The translations under genes and the position numbers were made by a program. This document shows, one piece after another, positions 43,289-52,848 of a stretch of 64,000 bases of DNA (within the stretch, counting starts at the first letter, position 1; each line of letters opens with the position of its first letter). The notes under the pieces are model-generated. The model made no database searches. It had not been told where the DNA came from and worked only from the letters and a program-made list of their open reading frames with translations. Source of the stretch: Wolbachia endosymbiont (group B) of Protocalliphora azurea (lineage in GTDB: Bacteria > Pseudomonadota > Alphaproteobacteria > Rickettsiales > Anaplasmataceae); the NCBI RefSeq assembly GCF_947251865.1, contig NZ_OX366394.1:124001-188000 (forward strand), read 5' to 3'.

Positions 43289-44580
43289 TCATTAAAAACC
43301 TTGCTATATATATGATCTACATGCTTCGTATAATACTTCAAATCAAACAAAGATTCAAGTTTTTTAGAGTTAATAACTTCAAGTAAGGATTTATCTTGTT
43401 TCAGTTCGGCCAGAAAATCACTATTGTTTTGTTTCACTTTCATTGCATTGCTCTGAACAATTTTATACGCCTCTTCCCTCGCCAAACCACTATTTACCAA
43501 CTCGAGTAATACTCGTTGTGAAAAAACCAAGCCTTTTGAAGAATTTAAGTTCTTTTCAATATTTTCCTTATTGATCACCAATTTATCTATCAAATCTGTT
43601 AATCGTACTAAAGCAAAATCCATTGCTATACAAGCATCAGGAGCAATGCACCTTTCCACAGACGAGTGCGATATATCTCGTTCGTGCCATAATGCAACAT
43701 TTTCTAATGCAGGAAAAACGTAGCTGCGTACTAAGCGTGAGAGCCCAGTCAAATTCTCACTTAAAATAGGATTACACTTATGCGGCATAGCAGAACTTCC
43801 CTTCTGTCCAGTGGAAAAATATTCAGAGATTTCGCCGACTTCAGTTCTTTGCAAATGACGAATCTCAATTGCAATATTTTCTATTGAGCTTGCAATTACT
43901 CCCAAAATTGAAAAGAACATGGCATGTCTATCACGAGGGATGACTTGAGACGATATGGTTTCAGGTATGAGTCCCATTTCTTTCGCTACATACTCTTCAA
44001 CAAATGGATTAATATTTGTAAAATTACCTACTGCACCTGATATTTTACAAATTGAGATCTCTTTTTGCGCGCTAATTAATCTCTGATAATTGCGTTTAAA
44101 TTCAGCATAAAATCTAGCAAATTTTAATCCAAGAGTTATTGGTTCTGCATGCATTCCATGACTGCGCCCAACACAAACAATATCTTTATAGTCCTCAGCT
44201 TTTTTTTTCAATACTATAAGTAAATTTTTTAGATTCTTGAGTAAAATATCACATGACTCTTTCAACTGCACTGCAAAGCATGTATCTAAAACATCAGAAC
44301 TTGTCATTCCGTAATGGAGATAACGAACATCAACTCCCGCTTTTTCAGCAATATATGTCAAAAAGGCTATAACATCATGTTTTACAATGGATTCAATTTC
44401 GTTAATACGCTCAATATCAAATTCAATAGCACCAGAGAGCTTTTCAGCAACATCATTTGGAATAACTTTTAATTTTGCTTGAGCTTCACATGCTAATTTT
44501 TCTATTTTGAGCCATATGTTGAACTTATTTTTTTCTTCCCAAATAGAAGAGATTTCTTTGCGGCTATAGCGTGGAATCAT
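43279..44580 (-). CDS. purB: Adenylosuccinate lyase
   Basis: A 433-residue fumarase/aspartase-superfamily enzyme of purine synthesis (two steps). Visible are RYLHYGMTSSDVLDTCFAVQ, VCVGRSHGMHAEPITLG (His general acid) and the signature loop GQKGSSAMPHKCNP (catalytic Ser). Start ATG 44580 gives MIPRYSRKEISSIW. The stop codon and last codons (GAG GCT GAG TAG) are the 5' end of the following tRNA. A diverged 5' copy of the gene lies just upstream at 44588-44704. Confidence 0.96.
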   Translation of the reverse strand: MIPRYSRKEISSIWEEKNKFNIWLKIEKLACEAQAKLKVIPNDVAEKLSGAIEFDIERINEIESIVKHDVIAFLTYIAEKAGVDVRYLHYGMTSSDVLDTCFAVQLKESCDILLKNLKNLLIVLKKKAEDYKDIVCVGRSHGMHAEPITLGLKFARFYAEFKRNYQRLISAQKEISICKISGAVGNFTNINPFVEEYVAKEMGLIPETISSQVIPRDRHAMFFSILGVIASSIENIAIEIRHLQRTEVGEISEYFSTGQKGSSAMPHKCNPILSENLTGLSRLVRSYVFPALENVALWHERDISHSSVERCIAPDACIAMDFALVRLTDLIDKLVINKENIEKNLNSSKGLVFSQRVLLELVNSGLAREEAYKIVQSNAMKVKQNNSDFLAELKQDKSLLEVINSKKLESLFDLKYYTKHVDHIYSKVFNEAE

Positions 44581-44587
44581 TTTTGAT

Positions 44588-44704
44588 TTATTCCAATAAT
44601 GGTGTCATTCCAGTGTCATGCACTGGAATGACATGAGGGGAGCACTGGGATGATACCAGCCTAGCAATGGAAGACATTTCTTTACGACTATAACAAGGGA
44701 TCAT
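44588..44704 (-). pseudogene. Duplicated purB 5' end fused to a palindromic repeat
   Basis: ATG 44704 opens MIPCYSRKEMSSIA, a copy of the purB start (MIPRYSRKEISSIW), then runs into a palindrome (tgtcattccagtgtcatgca / ctggaatgaca at ~44601-44632) and stops at 44588. It is evidently a partial duplication left by repeat insertion. The purB upstream bases (TCAAAAATGATTCC versus TCAAAGATGATCCC) are duplicated too. Confidence 0.75.
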
Positions 44705-44710
44705 CTTTGA

Positions 44711-45265
44711 TCAGCTATCATCAGCATCAGCAGCTTCTTTACTCGCATCTTGCTCTGCCTCTTGTTGCTCAGATTTCTGATTTTGCAACTTTGCTTGCCT
44801 TAATTCATGTGCATCTTTCTCAGATCTGACAACGTATATAGTAATTGGCACTATCACTTTACTATGTAATTCTATATTCACTTGATACTCGCCCAAATTT
44901 TTGATGCTTATTCCACCCAAAGATAAACTATGATGACTTATATCATATCCTTCTTGTAATAAAGTTTTTGCAATTTCACGTGTGGTTACAGAGCCAAAAA
45001 TCTTTCCATCCTCTGAAGCTTGCTTTATTAATATAATAAATTTATCATGCAGTGATGATGCAAGCACTTTTGCTGCATTTAATTTTTTGGTATTTTCTTC
45101 TTCCAATAATAAACGCTGTTCCTCTAACTTTATTAAATTTTCCTTAGTGGCTTTCATCGCCTTTTTTTGTGGAAAAAGAAAATTACGTGCATAACCTGGC
45201 TTAACTTTGACAACTTCACCAAGCTTACCTAAAGTTGTTATATTTTCCTTTAAAATTATTAACAT
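44711..45265 (-). CDS. rplI: Ribosomal protein L9
   Basis: A 184-residue L9: MLIILKENITTLGKLGEVVK, KPGYARNFLFPQKKAMKAT (the L9 signature), DGKIFGSVTTREIAKTL in the C-terminal domain, then an Ala/Glu/Gln-rich tail (EQQEAEQDASKEAADADDS) longer than in most bacteria. It binds 23S rRNA. Last gene of the rpsF-rpsR-rplI operon. Confidence 0.96.
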   Translation of the reverse strand: MLIILKENITTLGKLGEVVKVKPGYARNFLFPQKKAMKATKENLIKLEEQRLLLEEENTKKLNAAKVLASSLHDKFIILIKQASEDGKIFGSVTTREIAKTLLQEGYDISHHSLSLGGISIKNLGEYQVNIELHSKVIVPITIYVVRSEKDAHELRQAKLQNQKSEQQEAEQDASKEAADADDS

Positions 45266-45268
45266 AAA

Positions 45269-45547
45269 TTACCTAACTTTTTTAGTACAGTAAGGAGCAA
45301 GAGCTAAAAAGCGTGCTCTTATAATTGCTAAGCGCAACTTTCTTTGTTTTCTTGCGCACACACCTGTTAACCTTCTAGGTAATATTCTACCATAGTCAGA
45401 GGTGAATTTGGACAATAAATCTATATTCTTATAGTCTATGTCCTCATCTTTAGATGCAGCAAGAGGACAGACCTTAGGACGCCTAAAGCCAGTTCTGTTA
45501 TTTACAGACACGTAAGAATTATTAAAACTATTTCGTCTTTTCATCAT
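45269..45547 (-). CDS. rpsR: Ribosomal protein S18
   Basis: A 92-residue S18: [55 protein letters not shown]. It binds 16S rRNA together with S6. It starts one base inside the rpsF stop codon and ends 3 nt before rplI. Confidence 0.96.
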   Translation of the reverse strand: MMKRRNSFNNSYVSVNNRTGFRRPKVCPLAASKDEDIDYKNIDLLSKFTSDYGRILPRRLTGVCARKQRKLRLAIIRARFLALAPYCTKKVR

Positions 45548-46320
45548 TATGCACTTTTCTCCTCAATTTGTTTATCCATCATGTAAGATTTACCTTTAAA
45601 AAACTCATTAACCCGTACAGACAAGTGGCGAATAATATTCTCATTCAGTTTTACTCTACGCTCAAATTCATCCATAATGCTTGAAGTAAAACTTATACAC
45701 ATCATACAGTAATGACCACTTTTCATCTTATTTATTGGGTATGCAAAATCCAATAGACCCCAATATTCATATTTTATCAATCCTGAAGCTTCAATATTTT
45801 TCAAAAGCACTTCCAGCGTTTTATTCAATTGATTTGAGTCTACTATTTTAAAACTTTTTAAAACCTCTTGAAGGGGCTTTATTAGATGTTGTGAAATATT
45901 TTCCTTAAAAGCATTTACTACATTATAGATAAATGCACTTTTAGTGTTAGCTCCTGGAAGGTCCATAAAATTTTGTTTTATTCCCGTATCACTTAGTTCA
46001 TTTTTCAATTCTTTATCGATTCTTGACTTTATTTCTTTTAAATTTGAAAAATCTTCTTCCAATTCAACCCACAAAATTTTTGTCAGAGTTTCCAAAAAAT
46101 CAGAGTAAACAATCAGACTTTTTTTAATGCTTTCGGTACTTGCCTCTAGCTCTTGTTTTATAACTGTGCTATGTTCTCTTTCTATGAGACCTTTAACCTC
46201 CTGAGAAATAACATCTGCTTTAATATTTTTCAACAAAATAGCCAATTCTTGGACCATTTCTTCTACTTCTTGCTGCAATAAGTTCGGTTGTGCTATAAAA
46301 GTAAATTCATAGAGATTCAC
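45547..46320 (-). CDS. rpsF: Ribosomal protein S6 with a ~140-residue internal insertion
   Basis: A 257-residue protein against ~95-130 for usual S6. The start is GTG 46320 ([15 protein letters not shown]), preceded by AAGGAAG; a TTG seven codons upstream is less likely. S6 strand 1/helix 1 is in residues 1-32, and the rest of the fold ([49 protein letters not shown]) resumes at ~residue 177. Between them lies a Glu/Lys/Leu-rich helical insert. The sequence LLKNI(K/E)A occurs on both sides of the insert (~residues 30 and 172), suggesting a duplication event. The operon order rpsF-rpsR-rplI is normal, so it is very likely a functional S6. Confidence 0.92.
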   Translation of the reverse strand: MNLYEFTFIAQPNLLQQEVEEMVQELAILLKNIKADVISQEVKGLIEREHSTVIKQELEASTESIKKSLIVYSDFLETLTKILWVELEEDFSNLKEIKSRIDKELKNELSDTGIKQNFMDLPGANTKSAFIYNVVNAFKENISQHLIKPLQEVLKSFKIVDSNQLNKTLEVLLKNIEASGLIKYEYWGLLDFAYPINKMKSGHYCMMCISFTSSIMDEFERRVKLNENIIRHLSVRVNEFFKGKSYMMDKQIEEKSA

Positions 46321-46369
46321 TATATCTTCCTTTAATATCAATTAAACACTTTAATTATATAAAACTTTT

Positions 46370-49300
46370 TTATATAAGCAAGTTATTTGTATTAATTTCT
46401 ACGTCTTCAATCCAACTTAAGTGAGATATTTCATAAATAGCTTTGGGGGTGATTGAATATGTACCTGGCAACAAGATGCTGACTTTATGTTTTTCGAGAA
46501 GAAACTTTAGCATTATTTTGGTTTTGCCTCCATTTTTCAACACTGCATTCAACTCCTCAGCAACTTTTTGCGAGTCTGAACATACAGCAGTTAAAACTAA
46601 TCCTTTCATTAGAGAAGTAACCTTTTCTGTAAATTCAGATATGTCCTTTCCTGATAGTCTCGTTGTGTTTTCTGAAATTTCAAGATCAATTATCACAAAT
46701 GCTCCAGGTGAAAATAGATTCCTTTTTTCTTCTATTATTTCATTATTGTAGAATGCTATTTCAGAAACATTGTGGGGATCAGAAAGTGTTAGTATAACAA
46801 ATCTTCCACGTTCTGAGGTTCTCATACGCACATTTAATATTACACCAGCAGTTTTTATCGTTTTACTCTCTCCGATAAACCCAATATTTAATTTTTTCAA
46901 GAGAGTTCTAAACTTTTCAAGTGGATGATTAGTTAAGTAAAATCCCAATGAAAATAACTCATGCTCTAATTTTTCCTCTTCATTAAAATCTTCCACGTTC
47001 TCAAGTTTTGGCTTCAGAATATCAAGATTACCAAATAAAGCAGCTTGATTTGACTGCCTATTTTTATTTGCAAAGTAAATCAATGTGTCTATTGACTCGT
47101 ATAACTGCTTTCTATTTTTGTGCACACTATCGAATGTTCCAGATTTAATTAAACTTTCTAATGCCCTTTTATTTATTATATGCCCCAAATTTTGAATGAA
47201 TTCCCATATGTCCTTATAAGAACTTGAGCGTGCATTTACTATTCCTTCTGCTATAGCAAAACCAACATTACGCAAAGCAGCAATTCCGTAGCGTATGTGC
47301 TCACCCTCTATTGAAAATTCAGCCTTAGATTTGCTGATATCAGGCGAAAGAACAGCAACTCCACTGAATTTTGCAGCATGATAAAACAAATTCAGTTTGT
47401 CTCTATCATCAATGTTGAGATTCATCAAGGCCGTAAAAAATTCTAGCGGGTAGTTAGCCTTAAGGTAAGCTGTTTGGTAAGATATAATCGCATATGCTGC
47501 AGCGTGGGATTTATTAAATCCATAACCAGCAAATTTTGCAACAAGATCAAAAATATAACTTGCCCTGTCGTAATCAACACCGTTTTTTGTTGCTCCTTGA
47601 ACAAAAAGTTCACGTTGTTTATCCATCTCTGCCTTAATTTTCTTACCCATGGCACGTCTGAGTAAATCCGCCTCTGCTAAGCTATATCCAGAGAGAATAC
47701 GCGCTATTTCCATTACCTGTTCTTGGTAGATTATTACTCCGAATGTTTCTTTTAACACCTCCTCAAGCAATGGATGAATGTAATCTGGCTTTTCAAGTCC
47801 ATGCTTTCTTGCAACATAAGTTGGAATGTTATCCATAGGCCCTGGGCGATAAAGAGAAATTAAAGCGATGATATCTTCAATGCAGTCTGGCTTTAGTTTT
47901 ATTAAAGCTTCTCTCATTCCCGAACTTTCAAGCTGAAACACTCCGATTGAATCACCTCTTGAGAGCATTTCATAGGTTCTTTGATCAATCAAAGAAACTG
48001 AGGAAATATCAAATTTTTTTTTATCACGATTAATTAAACGACATACATGATCTATTAGTGTTAGCGTACCAAGTCCAAGAAAATCAAATTTTATTAACCC
48101 AGCTTTCTCTACATATTTCATGCTGTATTGAGTGATTGGCAGAGCCGAATTTGGATCATAATAGACGGGAACAAAATTTTCTAATTTTTGATCGCATATT
48201 ACAATTCCAGCAGCATGAGTTGAAACGTGACGATATATTCCTTCGAGCTTTAGAGATATATCAAGAAGTTTGGCAATTACTTCATCACTATCCCTTTCTT
48301 TCTGAAGATTTTGATCAAACTCTATCGCTTGCGATAAAGTTACAGGATTTACTGGATTAAATGGAACCATTTTAGATATTTTATCCACTTGAGAGTAAGG
48401 CATTTGCAATACTCTACCAACATCACGCAATACTGCCCTTGCTTGCAATTTTCCAAAAGTGATTATTTGAGCAACATAACCGTACTTTTTCTGAACATAA
48501 TCAATAACCAGGTCCCTTTTCTCTTGGCAGAAATCGATATCAAAGTCAGGCATTGATATACGATCAGGGTTTAAAAATCTTTCAAAGATCAGACCAAATT
48601 TTATTGGATCAAGATCTGTAATCTGCAAGCTCCAAGCAACAATTGATCCAGCACCAGAACCTCTTCCCGGTCCAACTGGAATGCCATTTGCTTTGCTCCA
48701 ACGAATAAAATCAGAAACTATCAAAAAGTAGCCAGCGTAGTTCATCGAAGTTATTACGCTTAGTTCGTAATTCAGCCGATCGTAGTATTGTTTAAGGTTT
48801 ATGTCTGTTTCATTTGCAATGCGGAATTCTAATCCTGCAACTGCCTGCTCCCTCAGTTCTTCATTCTCAGTTTTATTTTCTCGACAAGGAAATTTAGGCA
48901 AGATAGGCTGCCTGCTTCTTGGCATGTAAGAGCACCGCTTAGCTATCACTAAAGTGTTATAAATTGCTTCGGGAATGTCGCTGAACAGTTCCTCCATTTC
49001 TTCCAAAGATTTGAAGTAATGCTCGGTAGTTAACTTCTTTCTGTTATTCTCCAGGGCATAACTGCCCTCCGATATGCACGTTAATATATCATAAGCTTCA
49101 TAATCAGATCTATTTGAAAAAAACACATCATTCGTTGCCACTAGTGGTATATTGCGCTGATAAGCAAAATCTATTAAAGCTTCTTCAAGCTCTAGCTCTT
49201 TATTCAGCCCATGACGCTGCAATTCAACATATAAATGACCATCGAATGCTGAAAGCAGTTTTTCAACCGTTTCTTTGTCTTGCTCCAATAACAGTTGAGC

Positions 49301-49690
49301 CAAACATCCACCAGTTAAGGCGATTAGACCTGTATTAAAACTTAATAGCTCATCAAAATCAACGTAGGGAATATCGCTGCTATTTTTGCGCTTTTTAAAA
49401 GACTCACTCACCAAGGTGACTAAATTAGTGTAGCCTTGTTCATTTTTTGCAAGTAGCAATATTGGTAAATTTTGTTCTGAATGTTTAACTATAATATTGC
49501 ATCCTACTATTAGCTGTATTCCCTTATTTGCTGCATATTCTGCAAATTCAAGTGAGCCAAATAAGTTGCCTGAATCAGTAACTGCAACTGCCGGCATTTT
49601 GTTCTGCAAACAAAGACCAATCAGCTCCTCAATTTTAACCGAACTCTCAAGCAGAGAATAAACGCTATGAACACGTAAGTGTATGAACAT
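46370..49690 (-). CDS. dnaE: DNA polymerase III alpha subunit
   Basis: A 1106-residue replicative polymerase. The start is ATG 49690, giving the usual MFIHLRVHSVYSLLESS; the frame is open further to 49840 but that part is unlike any DnaE. PHP domain ~residues 1-280; polymerase core with VGPGRGSGAGSIVAW and the catalytic PDFDIDFCQEKRD; SLYRPGPMDNIP; FNKSHAAAYAIISYQTAYLK; a C-terminal OB fold (TAGVILNVRMRTSERGRFVI) and tau-binding region. It lies upstream of rpsF with a 49-nt gap. The PHP and core look intact. Confidence 0.97.
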   Translation of the reverse strand: MFIHLRVHSVYSLLESSVKIEELIGLCLQNKMPAVAVTDSGNLFGSLEFAEYAANKGIQLIVGCNIIVKHSEQNLPILLLAKNEQGYTNLVTLVSESFKKRKNSSDIPYVDFDELLSFNTGLIALTGGCLAQLLLEQDKETVEKLLSAFDGHLYVELQRHGLNKELELEEALIDFAYQRNIPLVATNDVFFSNRSDYEAYDILTCISEGSYALENNRKKLTTEHYFKSLEEMEELFSDIPEAIYNTLVIAKRCSYMPRSRQPILPKFPCRENKTENEELREQAVAGLEFRIANETDINLKQYYDRLNYELSVITSMNYAGYFLIVSDFIRWSKANGIPVGPGRGSGAGSIVAWSLQITDLDPIKFGLIFERFLNPDRISMPDFDIDFCQEKRDLVIDYVQKKYGYVAQIITFGKLQARAVLRDVGRVLQMPYSQVDKISKMVPFNPVNPVTLSQAIEFDQNLQKERDSDEVIAKLLDISLKLEGIYRHVSTHAAGIVICDQKLENFVPVYYDPNSALPITQYSMKYVEKAGLIKFDFLGLGTLTLIDHVCRLINRDKKKFDISSVSLIDQRTYEMLSRGDSIGVFQLESSGMREALIKLKPDCIEDIIALISLYRPGPMDNIPTYVARKHGLEKPDYIHPLLEEVLKETFGVIIYQEQVMEIARILSGYSLAEADLLRRAMGKKIKAEMDKQRELFVQGATKNGVDYDRASYIFDLVAKFAGYGFNKSHAAAYAIISYQTAYLKANYPLEFFTALMNLNIDDRDKLNLFYHAAKFSGVAVLSPDISKSKAEFSIEGEHIRYGIAALRNVGFAIAEGIVNARSSSYKDIWEFIQNLGHIINKRALESLIKSGTFDSVHKNRKQLYESIDTLIYFANKNRQSNQAALFGNLDILKPKLENVEDFNEEEKLEHELFSLGFYLTNHPLEKFRTLLKKLNIGFIGESKTIKTAGVILNVRMRTSERGRFVILTLSDPHNVSEIAFYNNEIIEEKRNLFSPGAFVIIDLEISENTTRLSGKDISEFTEKVTSLMKGLVLTAVCSDSQKVAEELNAVLKNGGKTKIMLKFLLEKHKVSILLPGTYSITPKAIYEISHLSWIEDVEINTNNLLI

Positions 49691-50458
49691 AAAAAATTTT
49701 AGATTAGCAATAGTTAAGGATAACATTAATTTACTTATAAGGATATGCAATAGAGTCAACTTGACAAACCTCATCAATCTTCTTATCATGACAATAAGAG
49801 TGTTTATCCTTGTTTTTAATCTCTGCAGATTTAACAACAAAATTCAGTAAAAAACTCAGGTATATATTGGCAGATTACATAAAATTATAGCGGCTGCATG
49901 TCTTTTTTATTTTTTCTACATTCAGCCAAAACGCGCTTTAAATAAGCGTTAGCACATTATTACAATGCCGATTTACATTATTATAGGGTTAAAACTCACT
50001 ACTGGGGGATTCTTTTGCCTTTTTTTTGCTTGGTAAATTTCTTAATATTTTTGATTGGTTAGGAGTTCTATAGAGATGTCATTTCAGTGCTTCTTATTAC
50101 CTGTTCTGGATCCCAGTGTCAGCTACTTGGATGACACTGAAGGGGTTACTCGAATGACAAGAATAAGGAGTACTGGGATGACAAGAAAGCACTGGTTTCA
50201 TATGCACCTGATAAAAAAGATGATGTCATGCAAGTAGCTGACACTGGCATCCAGTTTTTTTGTGCAATTCCGTCAAAAAAAGCGCTTTCGTGTTTACCAA
50301 CTTAGTTAGATTCCAGTGTCAAGCTACTCGGATGACACCAAAGAGGCTATTTGAATCTAATTTACTATTCACAATCCCGGTTATTAGCTTATTTGAGTTG
50401 ACTTTTCATCATAATTATGTAATAATTAAACATATTGTTTAATATTGAAGGTAGAATT
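49691..50458. other. Spacer with palindromic repeats before an ankyrin gene
   Basis: No gene is recognised. From ~50070 to ~50345 the sequence holds several palindromic units (ggatcccagtgtcagctact / tggatgacact; tgtcatgcaagtagctgaca / ctggcatcc; gattccagtgtcaagctact / cggatgacacc). The leftmost ~300 bases are AT-rich without clear features. A short TTGACT/TAATAA pair at 50399-50422 might serve as the promoter of the ankyrin gene. Confidence 0.5.
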
Positions 50459-51700
50459 ATGACAGGAAGATATGAGTCACTGGAAAAAGTACTAAAGACG
50501 ATTGAGGCTGAGAAAGATTTAAATCTCAATAATATAATTGAGAAAATAAAAACAGAACTAGAAAAACAGGATCAAGGTCTATATCAAGAGTGGAAGAAAG
50601 GTAAATTTGATGTAAATTATGTATCTTATATTCCCGCATATGAAAAATTGACGTTATTAATGATAGCTGCTAGGAATGGTCACGCAAGTGTAGTAGAGGT
50701 TTTACTAGCAAAAGGAGCAAATGTTGATGAGAAAGGTTGGCGTGATGCGACTCCTTTGCATTTCGCTGCTAGGAATGGTCACGCAAGTGTAGTAGAGGTT
50801 TTACTCAAAGCAGAAGCAAATGTTAATGCAGTAGATATTGAAGGGTGGACTCCTTTACATTTCGCTGCTCTTCATGGTCGAGCAAATATAGTAGAGGTTT
50901 TACTCAAAGAAGAAGAAGCAAATGTTAATGCAGTAAATAGTGAAAGGAGGACTCCTTTACATTTAGCTGCTAAGAATGGTTACGTAGATGTAGTAAAGGT
51001 TTTACTCAAAGAAGAAGAAGCAAATGTTAATGCAGTAGATATTGAAGGGTGGACTGTTTTGCATTTAGCTGCTAAGAATGGTTACGTAGATGTAGTAAAG
51101 GTTTTACTCGAAAAAGGAGCAAATGTTAATGAGAAAGGTTGGCGTGATGCGACTCCTTTGCATTTCGCTGCTAGGAATGGTCACGCAAGTGTAGTAGAGG
51201 TTTTACTCAAAGCAGAAGCAAATGTTAATGCAGTAGGTATTGAAGGGTGGACTCCTTTACATTTCGCTGCTGGGAATGGTCACGTAGATATAGTAAACCT
51301 TTTACTAGAAAAAGGAGCAAATGTTAACGCAGTAGATCGATATGGAAAGACTCCTTTAGATTATGCTGAAGGTTATGCTAAGAATCAAGACGTAGTAAAA
51401 GCTCTATTAGACGCAAGAGGAGGTTCTTTTGTGAAAGCACGTAATAAGGCAATGATTGCTGGTGGAGTGAATACATTATTAGGCACTGCTATAGCAGTGG
51501 CACTTTTTACAACTGGAACAATTACAGCTCAGTTGATACCTATCGTTATAGCAGTGGTTGCAGTTACAGCAGCAGCACTGGTAGTTGGTTGTGCTACATA
51601 TGAATTACTAAAGCCTAGTACTAAAGTTGATGGAGCAGAAAAACCAATTGTCAACTCAATAAATGAACAGCAGAGAGTTACTAGCATTTCTTCATATTAG
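50459..51700 (+). CDS. Ankyrin-repeat protein with C-terminal membrane hairpin
   Basis: A 413-residue protein. ATG 50459 (MTGRYESLEKVLKTIE) follows GAAGGTAGA. Eight or so near-consensus ankyrin repeats (LLMIAARNGHASVVEVLLAK, TPLHFAARNGHASVVEVLLK, TVLHLAAKNGYVDVVKVLLE and others) span residues ~60-325, followed by two hydrophobic segments (~345-380: NTLLGTAIAVALFTTGTITA, LIPIVIAVVAVTAAALVVG). The repeats are unusually alike in DNA; a ~150-bp block at 50729 recurs at 51131 with one base changed. Probably a membrane-attached, host-facing protein. Confidence 0.88.
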   Translation: MTGRYESLEKVLKTIEAEKDLNLNNIIEKIKTELEKQDQGLYQEWKKGKFDVNYVSYIPAYEKLTLLMIAARNGHASVVEVLLAKGANVDEKGWRDATPLHFAARNGHASVVEVLLKAEANVNAVDIEGWTPLHFAALHGRANIVEVLLKEEEANVNAVNSERRTPLHLAAKNGYVDVVKVLLKEEEANVNAVDIEGWTVLHLAAKNGYVDVVKVLLEKGANVNEKGWRDATPLHFAARNGHASVVEVLLKAEANVNAVGIEGWTPLHFAAGNGHVDIVNLLLEKGANVNAVDRYGKTPLDYAEGYAKNQDVVKALLDARGGSFVKARNKAMIAGGVNTLLGTAIAVALFTTGTITAQLIPIVIAVVAVTAAALVVGCATYELLKPSTKVDGAEKPIVNSINEQQRVTSISSY

Positions 51701-51705
51701 AGCGC

Positions 51706-51885
51706 GTGACGCAGGTTCCTGGATCCCAGTACTGGGATGACAATGAAGGGGCTGCTTGAATAACAACGAAGGGTTATTTGGATAATAGCCGTACTTGATC
51801 TGGATCCCAGTGTCTAGGAACTGGGATGACAAGGGGGGATACTAGGATGACAACGAAGGTGCTGGAATGAAAGGAGTGTGAGATA
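51706..51885. repeat. Palindromic repeat cluster
   Basis: Several units: ggatcccagtactgggatga (palindrome at ~51721-51740), ggatcccagtgtctaggaac / tgggatgac, and partial ones. They fill the space between the ankyrin gene and ldcA. No gene. Confidence 0.6.
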
Positions 51886-51888
51886 AAG

Positions 51889-52848
51889 CTACTTGTATAA
51901 CTGTTGCACATCCATAAACTCTTTCTCGTCTTGCATGCTGATGATAGTGTGAGTGTTGAGAGGTAAAGGGTCATTTCTATGTCCATGTCCTACCCCTTTT
52001 ATTGTAAATACTGGAAAGTTAACACTTTTTGCAAACCTTTCTTTTACAATTTCAACAAGATTATCATTATAACAGTTAACAAAGTCACCGAATATTACTG
52101 CATCTACTCCATCAAAAATATGAGCTTGTTTTAGGTGATCTAGACTTCGCTCAATTGAATATGGATAAACTTTTATGTCTTCTAAAAATAGAATTTTGTT
52201 TTTTGCGTTTATTTGCCAAGCAGTTCCTATGCTATTTTCAACCAAAGTCATATTACCACCGATGATTTTAGACTCTAATTTGCCATTTTTTAGTCTAATG
52301 CCATTGTCGATCATTTTTAGGTTATCAAATCTGATAGAGTTGCGTTGCTTAAGAATTAACTCTTTTAATTTTTCAACAGAGGTTTCAGCAACAGAGTTAT
52401 TTACTATCATTTCCAACATGGTACCGTGAAGAGTTTGCCAGTCATATTTAACTTGCAGATAAATATGTAAAGCAGTGATATCACTATAGCCTATAAGAAT
52501 TTTTTTGTTTTGAGCAATTCTTTCTTTTTTATCATTGGGTAACTTTTCTAGATAGGGAATTAGCCGAGAAGCCCCTTCTCCTCCTCTGATACACCAAATT
52601 ATTTTGCTATCATCAGTGAGCGCATTAACCAAATCATTCGCTCTAAACTCATCAGAGTTAGAATAAAATGGGTTGTCATTACTGTATATTTTCTCCGAAA
52701 TGTGAGGATTAAAACCCAAAGTTTTTACGGATTCTTTTATAGTGGGCAGATCCGATTCTTTTCCCTTCGAAGAAGGAGCAATAATATCAACTTGATTTGC
52801 AGGATTAGTGAGTAAAAGGCATAGAAAATAAAGAATAAAGGAATACAT
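51889..52848 (-). CDS. ldcA: LD-carboxypeptidase (S66 family)
   Basis: A 319-residue muramoyltetrapeptide carboxypeptidase. A hydrophobic N-terminus (MYSFILYFLCLLLTNPANQV) could be a signal peptide or membrane anchor. VDIIAPSSKGKESDLPTI, IIWCIRGGEGASRLIPYL, the catalytic-serine segment LIGYSDITALHIYL, and the late His in KGVGHGHRNDPLPL are present. It removes the terminal D-Ala from the peptide of peptidoglycan precursors or turnover products. A signal-like start is unusual for the cytoplasmic form and may mean a periplasmic role. It overlaps lipB by one base. Confidence 0.88.
   Translation of the reverse strand: MYSFILYFLCLLLTNPANQVDIIAPSSKGKESDLPTIKESVKTLGFNPHISEKIYSNDNPFYSNSDEFRANDLVNALTDDSKIIWCIRGGEGASRLIPYLEKLPNDKKERIAQNKKILIGYSDITALHIYLQVKYDWQTLHGTMLEMIVNNSVAETSVEKLKELILKQRNSIRFDNLKMIDNGIRLKNGKLESKIIGGNMTLVENSIGTAWQINAKNKILFLEDIKVYPYSIERSLDHLKQAHIFDGVDAVIFGDFVNCYNDNLVEIVKERFAKSVNFPVFTIKGVGHGHRNDPLPLNTHTIISMQDEKEFMDVQQLYK

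Noticed and set aside
49691..49840. Upstream extension of the dnaE frame
   Set aside because: The added 50 residues are unlike any DnaE, while MFIHLRVHS at 49690 is the family start.
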